Assembly: GCA_905221195.1 (NCBI GenBank)
Contig: CAJNCF010000001.1
Span: forward strand, 1-64,000
Source: a bacterium
GTDB lineage: Bacteria; Bacillota; Bacilli; Lactobacillales; Streptococcaceae
Reading direction: 5' to 3'
Length of the DNA: 64,000 nucleotides
Shown: piece after piece, positions 1-9,738 of the stretch
How positions within the stretch are numbered: the stretch's first letter is position 1
Layout: the number at the start of each line of letters is the position of its first letter
Notes under the pieces: model-generated
What the model saw: the letters and a program-made list of their open reading frames with translations, nothing else
The model's database searches: none
What the model was told of the DNA's origin: nothing
Translations under genes and position numbers: made by a program

Positions 1-76
1 CGAACACAGAAGTTAAGCCCTAGAACGCCGGAAGTAGTTGGGGGTTGCCCCCTGTGAGATATGGAAGTCGCTTAGC
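1..76 (+). rRNA. rrf: 5S ribosomal RNA, 3' part (partial)
   Basis: The window opens inside a 5S rRNA: the conserved segment around positions 1-22 and the closing 3' strand gtcgcttagc (67-76) are both typical of streptococcal 5S. The 5' part lies outside the window. A tRNA-Val follows after 4 nt, so an rRNA operon feeds directly into the tRNA array. Confidence 0.9.
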
Positions 77-80
77 TCTA

Positions 81-153
81 GGGAGTTTAGCTCAGCTGGG
101 AGAGCATCTGCCTTACAAGCAGAGGGTCAGCGGTTCGATCCCGTTAACTCCCA
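81..153 (+). tRNA. tRNA-Val (TAC)
   Basis: Cloverleaf with a 7-bp acceptor stem, loop CTTACAA giving anticodon TAC, and a TTCGATC T-loop. It is the first tRNA after 5S. The gene does not encode the 3' CCA. Confidence 0.95.
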
Positions 154-155
154 TA

Positions 156-228
156 GGTCCCGTAGTGTAGCGGTTATCACGTCGCCCTGTCACGGCGAAG
201 ATCGCGGGTTCGATTCCCGTCGGGACCG
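156..228 (+). tRNA. tRNA-Asp (GTC)
   Basis: Cloverleaf with anticodon loop CTGTCAC, anticodon GTC and acceptor GGTCCCG/CGGGACC. It sits 2 nt behind tRNA-Val in the same transcript. Confidence 0.95.
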
Positions 229-251
229 TTAGAATAACGGAAGTTATTTTA

Positions 252-324
252 GACTCGTTAGCTCAGTTGGTAGAGCAATTGACTTTTAATCAATGGGTCA
301 CTGGTTCGAGCCCAGTACGGGTCA
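252..324 (+). tRNA. tRNA-Lys (TTT)
   Basis: Anticodon loop CTTTTAA gives TTT; acceptor GACTCGT pairs with ACGGGTC. A second lysine tRNA (CTT) lies at 48503-48575. Confidence 0.95.
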
Positions 325-329
325 TATAT

Positions 330-411
330 GCGGGTTTGGCGGAATTGGCAGACGCACCAGATTTAGGATCTGGCGCTTAACGGCGTGGGGGTTCAAGTCC
401 CTTAACCCGCA
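330..411 (+). tRNA. tRNA-Leu (TAG)
   Basis: Class II tRNA with a long variable arm (82 nt). The anticodon stem CCAGA/TCTGG encloses TTTAGGA, giving TAG. Confidence 0.95.
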
Positions 412-429
412 TTAAGATATAATAAATGA

Positions 430-502
430 GCCGGCTTAGCTCAGTTGGTAGAGCATCTGATTTGTAATCAGAGGGTCGCGTGTTCAAGTCATGTAGCCGG
501 CA
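430..502 (+). tRNA. tRNA-Thr (TGT)
   Basis: Anticodon loop TTTGTAA gives TGT; the acceptor GCCGGCT pairs with AGCCGGC. Confidence 0.95.
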
Positions 503-524
503 TTTTTAGATAGAAGAAAACAGT

Positions 525-596
525 GCGAACGTAGTTCAGTGGTAGAACACCACCTTGCCAAGGTGGGGGTCGCGGGTTCGAATCCCGTCGTTCGCT
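525..596 (+). tRNA. tRNA-Gly (GCC)
   Basis: Acceptor GCGAACG/CGTTCGC, anticodon loop TTGCCAA (GCC), short D-loop typical of tRNA-Gly. Confidence 0.95.
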
Positions 597-603
597 TAGA
601 GAG

Positions 604-689
604 GCCGGGGTGGCGGAACTGGCAGACGCACAGGACTTAAAATCCTGCGATTGGTAACGATCGTACCGGTTCGATTCCGGTCCTCGGCA
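604..689 (+). tRNA. tRNA-Leu (TAA)
   Basis: Class II tRNA of 86 nt; anticodon loop CTTAAAA gives TAA. Second leucine tRNA of the array. Confidence 0.95.
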
Positions 690-700
690 TAAAATAATGA

Positions 701-774
701 GCACCCTTAGCTCAACTGGATAGAGTACCTGACTACGAATCAGGCGGTTAGAGGTTCGACTCCTCTAGGGTGCA
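701..774 (+). tRNA. tRNA-Arg (ACG)
   Basis: Anticodon loop CTACGAA gives ACG, normally edited to ICG by TadA. Acceptor GCACCCT/AGGGTGC. Confidence 0.95.
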
Positions 775-789
775 TTTTTCTATTTAACT

Positions 790-863
790 CGGGAAGTAGC
801 TCAGCTTGGTAGAGTACTTGGTTTGGGACCAAGGTGTCGCAGGTTCGAATCCTGTCTTCCCGA
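790..863 (+). tRNA. tRNA-Pro (TGG)
   Basis: Acceptor CGGGAAG/CTTCCCG with the C1-G72 pair usual for bacterial tRNA-Pro; anticodon loop TTTGGGA gives TGG. Confidence 0.95.
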
Positions 864-868
864 TTCAT

Positions 869-942
869 GGCGGTGTAGCTCAGCTGGCTAGAGCGTCCGG
901 TTCATACCCGGGAGGTCGGGGGTTCGATCCCCTTCGCCGCTA
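869..942 (+). tRNA. tRNA-Met (CAT), elongator
   Basis: Anticodon loop TTCATAC. The body matches the elongator tRNA-Met of the long Bacillus tRNA array, and it has a normal G1-C72 pair, unlike the initiator at 1142. It occupies the same position relative to Ile2, Ser and fMet as in that array. Confidence 0.85.
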
Positions 943-955
943 TAAAGATCTTGTT

Positions 956-1029
956 GGACCTTTAGCTCAGCTGGTTAGAGCTCTCGGCTCATAACCGAGT
1001 GGTCGTAGGTTCAAGTCCTACAAGGTCCA
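956..1029 (+). tRNA. tRNA-Ile2 (CAT, lysidine-modified)
   Basis: The genomic anticodon is CAT, but the acceptor GGACCTT/AAGGTCC and anticodon-loop context CTCATAA match bacterial tRNA-Ile2, whose C34 is changed to lysidine by TilS to read AUA. Array order (Met-Ile2-Ser-fMet) supports this. Automated tools often mislabel it tRNA-Met. Confidence 0.8.
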
Positions 1030-1041
1030 TTTGAATAGTAC

Positions 1042-1131
1042 GGAGGATTACCCAAGTCCGGCTGAAGGGAACGGTCTTGAAAACCGTCAGGCGTGTAAAA
1101 GCGTGCGTGGGTTCGAATCCCACATCCTCCT
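1042..1131 (+). tRNA. tRNA-Ser (TGA)
   Basis: Class II tRNA of 90 nt; anticodon loop CTTGAAA gives TGA; long variable arm. Confidence 0.95.
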
Positions 1132-1141
1132 TTTTCATTAA

Positions 1142-1215
<74 letters not shown>

Positions 1216-1218
1216 TAA

Positions 1219-1291
1219 GGCTCGGTAGCTCAGTTGGTAGAGCAATGGATTGAAGCTCCATGTGTCGGCGGTTCGATTCCGTCTCGCGCCA
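1219..1291 (+). tRNA. tRNA-Phe (GAA)
   Basis: Anticodon loop TTGAAGC gives GAA. The acceptor stem GGCTCGG against TCGCGCC has a T-C mismatch at the fourth pair, unusual for an otherwise regular cloverleaf. Confidence 0.93.
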
Positions 1292-1311
1292 TTTTTACTT
1301 ATAGTATGTAT

Positions 1312-1382
1312 GCGGGTGTAGTTTAGTGGTAAAACTACAGCCTTCCAAGCTGTTGTCGCGAGTTCGATTCTCGTCACCCGCT
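1312..1382 (+). tRNA. tRNA-Gly (TCC)
   Basis: Acceptor GCGGGTG/CACCCGC, anticodon loop CTTCCAA gives TCC. Second glycine tRNA of the array. Confidence 0.95.
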
Positions 1383-1416
1383 TTGAACTTTGTTCAAATT
1401 ACCAAGTTTTTAACTT

Positions 1417-1490
<74 letters not shown>

Positions 1491-1496
1491 TTAATT

Positions 1497-1584
1497 GGAG
1501 AATTACTCAAGAGGCTGAAGAGGACGGTTTGCTAAATCGTTAGGTCGGGTAACTGGCGCAAGGGTTCGAATCCCTTATTCTCCG
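1497..1584 (+). tRNA. tRNA-Ser (GCT)
   Basis: Class II tRNA of 88 nt; loop TTGCTAA gives GCT. Last tRNA of the 17-gene array; a terminator follows. Confidence 0.95.
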
Positions 1585-1591
1585 TTTTAAT

Positions 1592-1614
1592 GAGAGTTTG
1601 TAACTCTCTTTTTT
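1592..1614 (+). terminator. Rho-independent terminator of the tRNA array
   Basis: Perfect stem GAGAGTT-TGT-AACTCTC followed by a T run, 7 nt after the last tRNA. Confidence 0.85.
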
Positions 1615-1631
1615 ATTTTTAGAGACAATAA

Positions 1632-1675
1632 AACTTCAGATCTGTAAAACTTAATTGAATTACTAATCTGAAGTT
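1632..1675 (-). terminator. Terminator of birA
   Basis: Perfect 10-bp inverted repeat AACTTCAGAT / ATCTGAAGTT, with T-rich sequence on the minus strand, 35 nt past the birA stop codon. Confidence 0.65.
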
Positions 1676-1709
1676 ATTTTTATATCGTTTATATTATAAT
1701 TGTGCTATT

Positions 1710-2645
1710 TCACTTCCAACTATTGAGAGAAATTTCTCCGCTATTTAGCCAGATTTCTTTTCCGTTATCACATTGAACTAAAAGTTTACCACTTTCAGAG
1801 ATGTCTTTAGCAAGCCCCTTGTAGTCTTTTTGATCTAGTGTAAAAGTAACTTCTTTTCTTAGGACGAATGACTGTTTTTTGTATAGGTATAATAGCTCTT
1901 CTGCTGGTGTTTCGAAGAAAGCACGCCATATTTCGATAATTAATTCATTTCTTGTTATAGGTGCTGGTGTTTTAAATAAACTAGCAGCTTTTTCTTTTAA
2001 TTCCTGAGGGAAGTCTTTAATAGTGAAATTGATACCTACTCCAATAATGATATCTGTGACTAAGCCAGTTTCTATAGAGGTCATTGCCTCAGTAAGGATT
2101 CCTCCGATTTTATGATTGTTTAGGTAGATATCATTGACCCATTTTATGTCGACATCTATTAAAGTTAGGTTCTTAATGGCTTTGTAGACAGCTCCAGCTA
2201 CAAGTAGTGTGTAGGATGGTAATTTGTCATAGGCAAGATTTGGTTTAAGATGGAGTGTCATATAAATACCACCTTGTGGTGAGTAGAAGGAACGTTGAAA
2301 ACGGCCTCGCCCTGCTGTTTGATAGGAAGCTATATAAAGGGTGTTTGCTTCATTCCCTAAATCAATTGCTTCTTTTGCATCCAGTTGTGTTGATTTAGTC
2401 TCAGTTTTAAAGCTAACTTTAATCGGAAGATTTTGTTCTAGAAGTTCTGGAAGAATAAGGTCACCGTTCATCAGTTTATAGCCTTTGTTTTTGATACTAT
2501 CAATTTCAATACCTTCTTGTTCTAATCGCTTGATGGCTTTCCAAATTGATGTTCGGCTTAGGGATAGTTCTTCTGCAATTTTTTCTCCGCTGATATAATC
2601 GGTTTCTTTTGCTAGAATTTGGTAGACGGCTTGGTAGGATTTCAT
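1710..2645 (-). CDS. birA: Bifunctional biotin ligase / biotin operon repressor BirA
   Basis: 311-residue protein of the usual bifunctional BirA length. The N-terminal ~65 residues form a winged helix-turn-helix (GEKIAEELSLSRTSIWKAIK), followed by the biotin-protein ligase catalytic domain with the conserved biotin/ATP loop GRGRFQR and the KWVNDIY segment, and a small C-terminal SH3-like domain. It activates biotin to biotinyl-AMP and attaches it to carboxylase carrier domains such as acetyl-CoA carboxylase BCCP; the winged helix suggests it also represses biotin transport genes. It stands alone, reads towards the tRNA array, and has its own terminator. Confidence 0.93.
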   Translation of the reverse strand: MKSYQAVYQILAKETDYISGEKIAEELSLSRTSIWKAIKRLEQEGIEIDSIKNKGYKLMNGDLILPELLEQNLPIKVSFKTETKSTQLDAKEAIDLGNEANTLYIASYQTAGRGRFQRSFYSPQGGIYMTLHLKPNLAYDKLPSYTLLVAGAVYKAIKNLTLIDVDIKWVNDIYLNNHKIGGILTEAMTSIETGLVTDIIIGVGINFTIKDFPQELKEKAASLFKTPAPITRNELIIEIWRAFFETPAEELLYLYKKQSFVLRKEVTFTLDQKDYKGLAKDISESGKLLVQCDNGKEIWLNSGEISLNSWK

Positions 2646-2828
2646 AGTGTTGCCTTTCTTTAAGAATAGTATATGATTTGAATCTAGTTTGGATGGTTGC
2701 GCCTAATCTATATTTTATTACTACTATTTTAACATATGCCTACTATTTACGGCATGATTTTCTTAGAGAAAATACAATCATTAAGATTGAGTTTTGAAAT
2801 CTTAGTATTTTTGCTCCCTTTTTTACCT

Positions 2829-2875
2829 AGGGAAACGTTTCCTTTGTTTTCAAATTGCTAAAAAAGTGGTACAAT
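2829..2875 (+). promoter_or_regulatory. cre-like palindrome and promoter of the 2930 gene
   Basis: GGAAACGTTTCC (2831-2842) is a perfect 12-bp palindrome fitting the core of a CcpA catabolite-responsive element. It lies just upstream of TTTTCA (2848-2853), a 16-nt spacer, and TACAAT (2870-2875). A CcpA or other LacI-family protein could bind here; the outer cre positions deviate from consensus. Confidence 0.5.
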
Positions 2876-2929
2876 AAAGGGTAGCTTACTATTATCTGAA
2901 TCAGTTGATTTGGAGAGAAAGGATTCATT

Positions 2930-4123
2930 TTGAAATCAATAGGCTTTATTGAAAAGCTGAAAGGGTTGTCTAGCAAAGAGTTAATTTTATTGGGAATTAT
3001 CCTGAGTATCTTTTTACCCTTTTATCTTTTTGTAGTTGTATTCTGTTTATATATTATCAGTTTGATTTTTACAGGAGACATGAAAAGTATTCTTCAGAAA
3101 ATGGGGGAGCATCCGATGCTGCTTCTTTTTCTTGGCTATAGTACTGTTATATCCGTTTTTGCACAAAATTGGATGGGTCTTGTAGCTTCAGTAGGAATGT
3201 TTCTATTTACTGTTTTCTTTTTGCACTATCAGTCGATTTTATCACATAAATTCTTTCGCTTGATTTTACAGCTTGTCTTGTTTGGTAGTGTCTTGTCAGC
3301 TGCTTTTGCGAGTTTAGAACATTTCCAAATTGTGAAGAAATTTAACTATGCTTTTCTTTCCCCCAATATGCAGGTGTGGCATCAGAATCGTGCAGAAGTG
3401 ACCTTCTTTAACCCTAATTATTATGGAATTATTTGTTGTTTCTGTATCATGATTGCCTTCTATCTGTTTACAACGACCAAGTTGAATTGGTTGAAAGTAT
3501 TCTGTGTGATTGCAGGCTTTGTGAATCTCTTTGGTTTGAACTTTACGCAGAATCGAACTGCCTTTCCTGCTATTATCGCTGGAGCAATCATCTATCTCTT
3601 TACGACCATTAAAAACTGGAAGGCCTTTTGGCTTAGTATTGGAGTCTTTGCGATTGGCTTGAGTTTCCTCTTTTCTAGTGATTTGGGAGTTCGGATGGGG
3701 ACTTTAGACTCTTCTATGGAAGAACGCATTTCTATCTGGGATGCTGGGATGGCCTTGTTTAAGCAAAATCCTTTTTGGGGTGAAGGGCCATTGACCTATA
3801 TGCACTCTTATCCTCGGATACATGCTCCTTATCATGAACATGCTCACAGTCTTTATATTGATACGATTCTGAGTTACGGAATTGTGGGGACTATTTTATT
3901 AGTTTTGTCTTCTGTTGCTCCTGTTCGCTTGATGATGGATATGAGTCAGGAGTCGGGGAAACGTCCGATTATCGGTCTTTATCTCTCTTTCCTTACAGTG
4001 GTTGCTGTGCACGGAATCTTTGATTTGGCCCTCTTCTGGATTCAGTCAGGTTTTATTTTCTTGCTAGTTATGTGCAGTATTCCGTTGGAGCATCGAACTT
4101 TGGTATCGGATATGACGGATTAA
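2930..4123 (+). CDS. O-antigen ligase / Wzy-like polytopic membrane protein
   Basis: 397-residue integral membrane protein with about ten hydrophobic segments and a large outer loop near residues 270-305 carrying the WDAGMALFKQNPFWGEGP and HAHSLYID motifs, characteristic of the O-antigen ligase / polymerase (Wzy_C) family. Such proteins move or polymerise lipid-linked glycans outside the membrane, but the substrate here is unknown: no capsule or teichoic acid genes adjoin it. Translation most likely begins at TTG 2930, preceded by GGAGAGAAAGGA; no ATG lies nearby in frame. It is monocistronic, with a weak terminator behind it. Confidence 0.75.
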   Translation: MKSIGFIEKLKGLSSKELILLGIILSIFLPFYLFVVVFCLYIISLIFTGDMKSILQKMGEHPMLLLFLGYSTVISVFAQNWMGLVASVGMFLFTVFFLHYQSILSHKFFRLILQLVLFGSVLSAAFASLEHFQIVKKFNYAFLSPNMQVWHQNRAEVTFFNPNYYGIICCFCIMIAFYLFTTTKLNWLKVFCVIAGFVNLFGLNFTQNRTAFPAIIAGAIIYLFTTIKNWKAFWLSIGVFAIGLSFLFSSDLGVRMGTLDSSMEERISIWDAGMALFKQNPFWGEGPLTYMHSYPRIHAPYHEHAHSLYIDTILSYGIVGTILLVLSSVAPVRLMMDMSQESGKRPIIGLYLSFLTVVAVHGIFDLALFWIQSGFIFLLVMCSIPLEHRTLVSDMTD

Positions 4124-4143
4124 ATTTATAAGATTAAAAAATT

Positions 4144-4170
4144 CTTCTACCTTGGGTGGGAGATTTTTTT
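4144..4170 (+). terminator. Possible terminator after the Wzy-like gene
   Basis: Imperfect stem (TCTACC against GGTGGGA) followed by seven T residues, 20 nt after the stop codon. Confidence 0.5.
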
Positions 4171-4182
4171 ACTGGGGAAAAT

Positions 4183-4255
4183 TATTTCTAAGTCGAAATA
4201 GTTGACAGTTGGAATGATGAGTGTTACAATTACTTTATTCGTTTCGATATAGAAA
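4183..4255 (+). promoter_or_regulatory. Promoter and paired inverted repeats of the marR-egtVU operon
   Basis: A near-ideal promoter, TTGACA (4202-4207), 17-nt spacer, TACAAT (4225-4230), is bracketed by two similar inverted repeats with 6-nt spacers: TATTTC-N6-GAAATA (4183-4200) and TTTC-GATATA-GAAA (4242-4255). The arrangement suggests autoregulation by the MarR protein encoded next; the pairing with MarR is inference. Confidence 0.55.
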
Positions 4256-4270
4256 TAAATTGGAGGTGTC

Positions 4271-4714
4271 ATGAAAGATAGTCATTTGCTAGCCCATCAT
4301 ATTCGTTTGTTGAATGGGCGGATTTTTCAAAAGTTACTGAGCCAAGATCCTGAAGCTCTTTATCGTAGTGAACAGGGCAAGATTTTAGCGGTTTTATGGA
4401 ATAGTGAAACTGGCTGTGCAACTGCGACAGATATTGCTTTGGCGACTGGACTTGCTAATAATACACTGACGACTATGATTAAAAAGCTAGAGGAACAAAA
4501 TCTTGTAACCGTTAGTCCATGTGGAGAAGATAAGCGTAAGAAGTATTTGGTTTTAACAGAGTTGGGGCAGTCTCAGAAAGAAGTAGGGCATCGTGTCAGT
4601 CAGAAATTGGATACGATCTTTTACAAAGGATTTTCAGAGGAAGAAATTCGTCAGTTTGAAGCCTTTCAAGAAAGAATTTTGGCTAATCTGAAAGAGGAGG
4701 AAAATGAGGTTTAA
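4271..4714 (+). CDS. MarR-family transcriptional regulator
   Basis: 147-residue winged helix-turn-helix protein of typical MarR length. The DNA-recognition helix lies in the segment TATDIALATGLANNTLTTMI, followed by the wing containing the DKRKKYLVLTE motif. MarR proteins usually repress their own operon and respond to small ligands. It precedes the egtV-egtU ergothioneine transporter as in pneumococcus, and two inverted repeats flank its promoter, so control of transporter expression is likely but not proven. Its start ATG follows the RBS GGAGGTG. Confidence 0.88.
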   Translation: MKDSHLLAHHIRLLNGRIFQKLLSQDPEALYRSEQGKILAVLWNSETGCATATDIALATGLANNTLTTMIKKLEEQNLVTVSPCGEDKRKKYLVLTELGQSQKEVGHRVSQKLDTIFYKGFSEEEIRQFEAFQERILANLKEEENEV

Positions 4715-4739
4715 AATGGAGCAAATTAGCTGTTTATAA

Positions 4740-4940
4740 GTAAAGGTCACTTTCGACTTTGTTTTCCAACTCTTAGGACAAGGAAACTAAGTGGTTAGCT
4801 ATGGTCGGACTCAGATTGACGGCCTTGCCTATGCCCAGTACGCTATCTTCCGTCTAGAAAACGGGAAAATTGTGGAGCATTGGGATAATAAGGAAGTCAT
4901 GCCTAAGGTAGAAGACTTGACCAACCGAGGCAAGTTTTAA
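4740..4940 (+). pseudogene. Decayed NTF2-like / SnoaL-like gene fragment
   Basis: Between marR and egtV an open frame reads VFQLLGQGN, a TAA stop (4788-4790), then a 49-codon stretch containing IDGLAYAQYAIFRLENGKI and VEHWDNKEVMP, ending in TAA at 4938-4940. This is the C-terminal signature of small NTF2/SnoaL-fold proteins (about 110-130 residues). The N-terminal half is absent, so the gene is dead. The egtV RBS follows within 15 nt, so it still sits in the operon transcript. Confidence 0.7.
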
Positions 4941-4954
4941 ATTGAGGATACAGA

Positions 4955-7196
<2,242 letters not shown>

Positions 7197-7242
7197 CTTG
7201 AAAAGCTAAACTCAACTTGGTTAAATGACCATAGAAAAGAAT

Positions 7243-7270
7243 GCTCAGACAATGTCGTCTGGGCTTTTTT
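7243..7270 (+). terminator. Terminator of marR-egtVU
   Basis: Stem GCTCAGAC / GTCTGGGC with a 6-nt loop followed by six T residues, 46 nt past egtU. Confidence 0.9.
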
Positions 7271-7353
7271 GATATTAGAGTTACTGAATGTCTTTCAAAG
7301 TGGAAAATAAGAGGAAATTTTTAGGATTTTCTAAAATTTTACTGTAAATACAC

Positions 7354-7381
7354 TTGACTATTCATAAAATAGGTGTATAAT
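7354..7381 (+). promoter_or_regulatory. Promoter of the leader RNA / ECF operon
   Basis: TTGACT (7354-7359), 16-nt spacer, TATAAT (7376-7381). It drives the structured leader that follows and looks native to the host (AT-rich), unlike the genes it now serves. Confidence 0.75.
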
Positions 7382-7406
7382 GTGTTGTGAACTACTTAAC
7401 AAATAA

Positions 7407-7526
7407 AGATTTCCAGCTCATGTCGACTAAGGATGGAAATCTTGTGTATAGACAGTTCAGTAGATATATAATAGAGCGTTGCGTCCGAAAGTCTATCCAG
7501 ACACGGCTCTTTAAAAACAAAAGGAG
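7407..7526 (+). ncRNA. Structured leader, probable NAD+-II (pnuC-motif) riboswitch
   Basis: The leader holds a perfect 9-bp hairpin (AGATTTCCA 7407-7415 with TGGAAATCT 7434-7442) and then a compact element closed by AGAGC (7473-7477) and GCTCT (7506-7510), ending just before the RBS AAGGAG (7521-7526). The compact element, its distance to the RBS, and its place between egtU and where pnuC normally stands fit the streptococcal pnuC motif, reported as a second NAD+ riboswitch class that controls translation of the nicotinamide-riboside transporter. Assignment rests on recall of the motif, not on a covariance search. The gene behind it is no longer pnuC. Confidence 0.6.
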
Positions 7527-7532
7527 AAGATT

Positions 7533-8135
7533 ATGAAAACAGAACCGATTCATCGTACCAGTATGTGGAAATTTAAGTTAAGTGCTGCCACCATGACTTT
7601 GATTCCCGCTGCCGTGGGGATTAACTATGTTGCCAAAGCCTTGGCGGAGGGGTTAAAGTTGCCCGTTTGGCTGGGGTCTTTGGGAACCTTTCTTACCAGC
7701 ATGTTGGCTGGGCCGGTTGCCGGTGCCATTAGTGGTTTCATCAACAACGTGATCTATGGGCTGACCTTATCGCCAATTTCAACCGTGTATGCGATTACCA
7801 GCATCGGAATTGGGATTGCTGTCGGAGTTTTGCACGCCAATGGGTGGTTCTCGTCAGCGCGACGAGTATTTGTTTCTGCTATTATTATTGCCATCGTTTC
7901 AGCTGTCATTTCAACGCCCCTCAACGTCATCTTTTGGGGTGGTCAGACCGGTATCGCTTGGGGTGACTCATTGTTTGCGGTAATGGTCGCCAATCATGTA
8001 CCAGTGTGGCTGGCCTCATTTACCGATGAGTTTGTCTTGGATATTTTGGATAAAGTCTGCGTGGCCTACCTGGCATTCTTCATCTATCGTCAGCTGCCGA
8101 AGCGGATGGTGCACTTCTTTAGCGATGATAAATGA
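7533..8135 (+). CDS. ECF transporter substrate-binding membrane subunit (S component), substrate unknown
   Basis: 200-residue hydrophobic protein with about six membrane spans, beginning with a basic stretch then GINYVAKALAEGLKLP and a glycine-rich AGPVAGAISGFINN segment, as in S components of energy-coupling-factor vitamin transporters. The next three genes supply a T subunit and two ATPases, so this is a complete dedicated (group I) ECF system. The ligand cannot be read from sequence. Because a probable NAD+ riboswitch precedes it and it has replaced pnuC, a pyridine or nucleoside-type NAD precursor is an attractive but unproven guess. Base composition is visibly more GC-rich than its neighbours, pointing to transfer. 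Confidence 0.75.
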   Translation: MKTEPIHRTSMWKFKLSAATMTLIPAAVGINYVAKALAEGLKLPVWLGSLGTFLTSMLAGPVAGAISGFINNVIYGLTLSPISTVYAITSIGIGIAVGVLHANGWFSSARRVFVSAIIIAIVSAVISTPLNVIFWGGQTGIAWGDSLFAVMVANHVPVWLASFTDEFVLDILDKVCVAYLAFFIYRQLPKRMVHFFSDDK

Positions 8136-8926
8136 TGACTGATAAAACATTGATTTCTGGAGCGCCACGGGTCAAGCTCAAGTGGTACCAGGTGATTGAT
8201 CCGATTACTAAGCTCTTGTTCATCTTGGACATGACGTTGTTGAGCTTTGCCAGTATGAATTTATTGCTTCAGGCCGGATTAATTCTTGTCGCAACACTGC
8301 TATTGTTATTTTCCAAATTGAGTTCTACCACCTTTAAGGCACTGGGATTCAGCCTGTTTCTGATTTGCACCATGCTGATCATCCAAGGATTATTTTACAG
8401 TCGGAATCAAACTGTGCTGTTTTCTGTGCTTGGGGTGTCGTTCTACAAAGAAGGCCTGATTTACGCCACCACTCTGGGTTGTCGAGTATTGGTGATTATT
8501 TTGACCAGTGGCTTTTTTATGGTGACCACGAGTATTTCAGAAAACGCGGCCTATTTGGAACTGTCCGGATTGTCTTATAAAACCGTCTACGTTCTGATGT
8601 CGGTGTGTTATATTTTGCCGGAAATGATGCGCAATATGCGGAAAATCCAGCAGGCACAAAAAGTTCGCGGAACCAATCCGCAAAAAACGTTGATTCAGAA
8701 ATTAAAGTCAGTCCTGCCGGTTCTAATTCCATTGGTGATTAAGACCTTGGATCAATCGATGACGCGGTCGATTTCTCTCCAACTGAGAGGTTTTGATAAT
8801 CTCAACCGGACTGTCAGAACCTCCCAGCGCGTGTATCGCCTGTCTCGGACGCTGCACATTGGTCTGACTGGATTGGTAATTTTATTGATTGGGTGGAAGA
8901 TATGGACGAAGATAAACGGATTGTAA
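8132..8926 (+). CDS. ecfT: ECF transporter transmembrane coupling subunit (T component)
   Basis: 264-residue membrane protein with four to five N-terminal membrane helices and a cytoplasmic helical region carrying the two short arginine-glycine coupling motifs (KVRGTNP and LQLRGFD) that dock on the ATPases. It overlaps the S gene by 4 nt (ATGA-type overlap) and runs into the first ATPase gene, indicating a tightly coupled operon. Such subunits transmit ATP-driven movement to the S component. Like its neighbours it is GC-richer than the flanking chromosome and is best read as an acquired gene. Confidence 0.85.
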   Translation: MMTDKTLISGAPRVKLKWYQVIDPITKLLFILDMTLLSFASMNLLLQAGLILVATLLLLFSKLSSTTFKALGFSLFLICTMLIIQGLFYSRNQTVLFSVLGVSFYKEGLIYATTLGCRVLVIILTSGFFMVTTSISENAAYLELSGLSYKTVYVLMSVCYILPEMMRNMRKIQQAQKVRGTNPQKTLIQKLKSVLPVLIPLVIKTLDQSMTRSISLQLRGFDNLNRTVRTSQRVYRLSRTLHIGLTGLVILLIGWKIWTKINGL

Positions 8927-9738
8927 TTGAAAATTTGACCACCCGTTATCCGGGTACTGAGCAACCACAACTGCGTCAGATTAACGCGGAGGTTCATACC
9001 GGCCAGGTGGTTGGGATTATCGGGAATAGCCACTCCGGCAAATCGACTTTGTGCCGTGTGCTGGCAGGGGTCATTCCCAAAATTGTGTCTGCTGAGATTG
9101 AGGGCGATTGGCATATGTTTGGCCAGCGAGTGTCCGACAATTGGCCCGTTTATAATGCCATGAATGGAGTTGTACTGCAAAATCCAGCTGGCCAACTAAG
9201 CGGGTTGGCAGACACGGTTGCCGATGAAATCGCCTTTGACTTGATTAATCAGGGAATGGCTGAAGGACTGATTCAAAAACGGGTTGAAGAAGTTGCCACG
9301 CAAATGGGGCTGATTGAACAGCTGAATTTGCGTCCCGAGAGCCTTTCCGGTGGTCAGATCCAGCGGTTGGCAATTGCCACGGCGATTGTGGCTAATCCGG
9401 CTGTTTTGATTATGGATGATCCGACCAGTGAGATGGATCCCCTTGGCCGCCGGCAATTTTTCCAATGGCTGGCCCAAGTCAAAGAGACGACTGTCTTCAT
9501 TGTCACCAGTGAAATTGACGATTTGTGCGAAGTCGCCGACGTTGTGTGGGTGCTGCACGAGGGTCAAATGGTAGCCCAGGGCAGACCGGGTGAGGTGTTT
9601 AATCATTTGGCAGCTGACTGGCAGATTCCAGCCCCGACAATCCAGCAACTTGCTCAAAAAATGGATTGGCACTTGGCTGATGGCCGGTATCCGGTGAATT
9701 ACGCTGATCTGAAGGAGGTTCGTTATGTCCACAATTGA
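8902..9738 (+). CDS. ecfA1: ECF transporter ATPase subunit A1
   Basis: 278-residue ABC ATPase with Walker A GNSHSGKST, signature LSGGQIQRL and Walker B VLIMDDP, in which the catalytic glutamate position is aspartate. It pairs with the ATPase encoded next to energise the ECF complex. I use ATG 8902; a GTG at 8893 would add three residues. It begins inside the end of the T gene and its stop lies inside the start of the second ATPase. The asymmetry with subunit A2 (intact signature here, weakened Walker B) is typical of heterodimeric ATPase pairs. Confidence 0.85.
   Translation: MDEDKRIVIENLTTRYPGTEQPQLRQINAEVHTGQVVGIIGNSHSGKSTLCRVLAGVIPKIVSAEIEGDWHMFGQRVSDNWPVYNAMNGVVLQNPAGQLSGLADTVADEIAFDLINQGMAEGLIQKRVEEVATQMGLIEQLNLRPESLSGGQIQRLAIATAIVANPAVLIMDDPTSEMDPLGRRQFFQWLAQVKETTVFIVTSEIDDLCEVADVVWVLHEGQMVAQGRPGEVFNHLAADWQIPAPTIQQLAQKMDWHLADGRYPVNYADLKEVRYVHN

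Noticed and set aside
869..1029. Calling both CAT tRNAs at 869 and 956 tRNA-Met
   Set aside because: The 956 gene has the body and array position of the lysidine-modified tRNA-Ile2; only 869 fits the elongator tRNA-Met.
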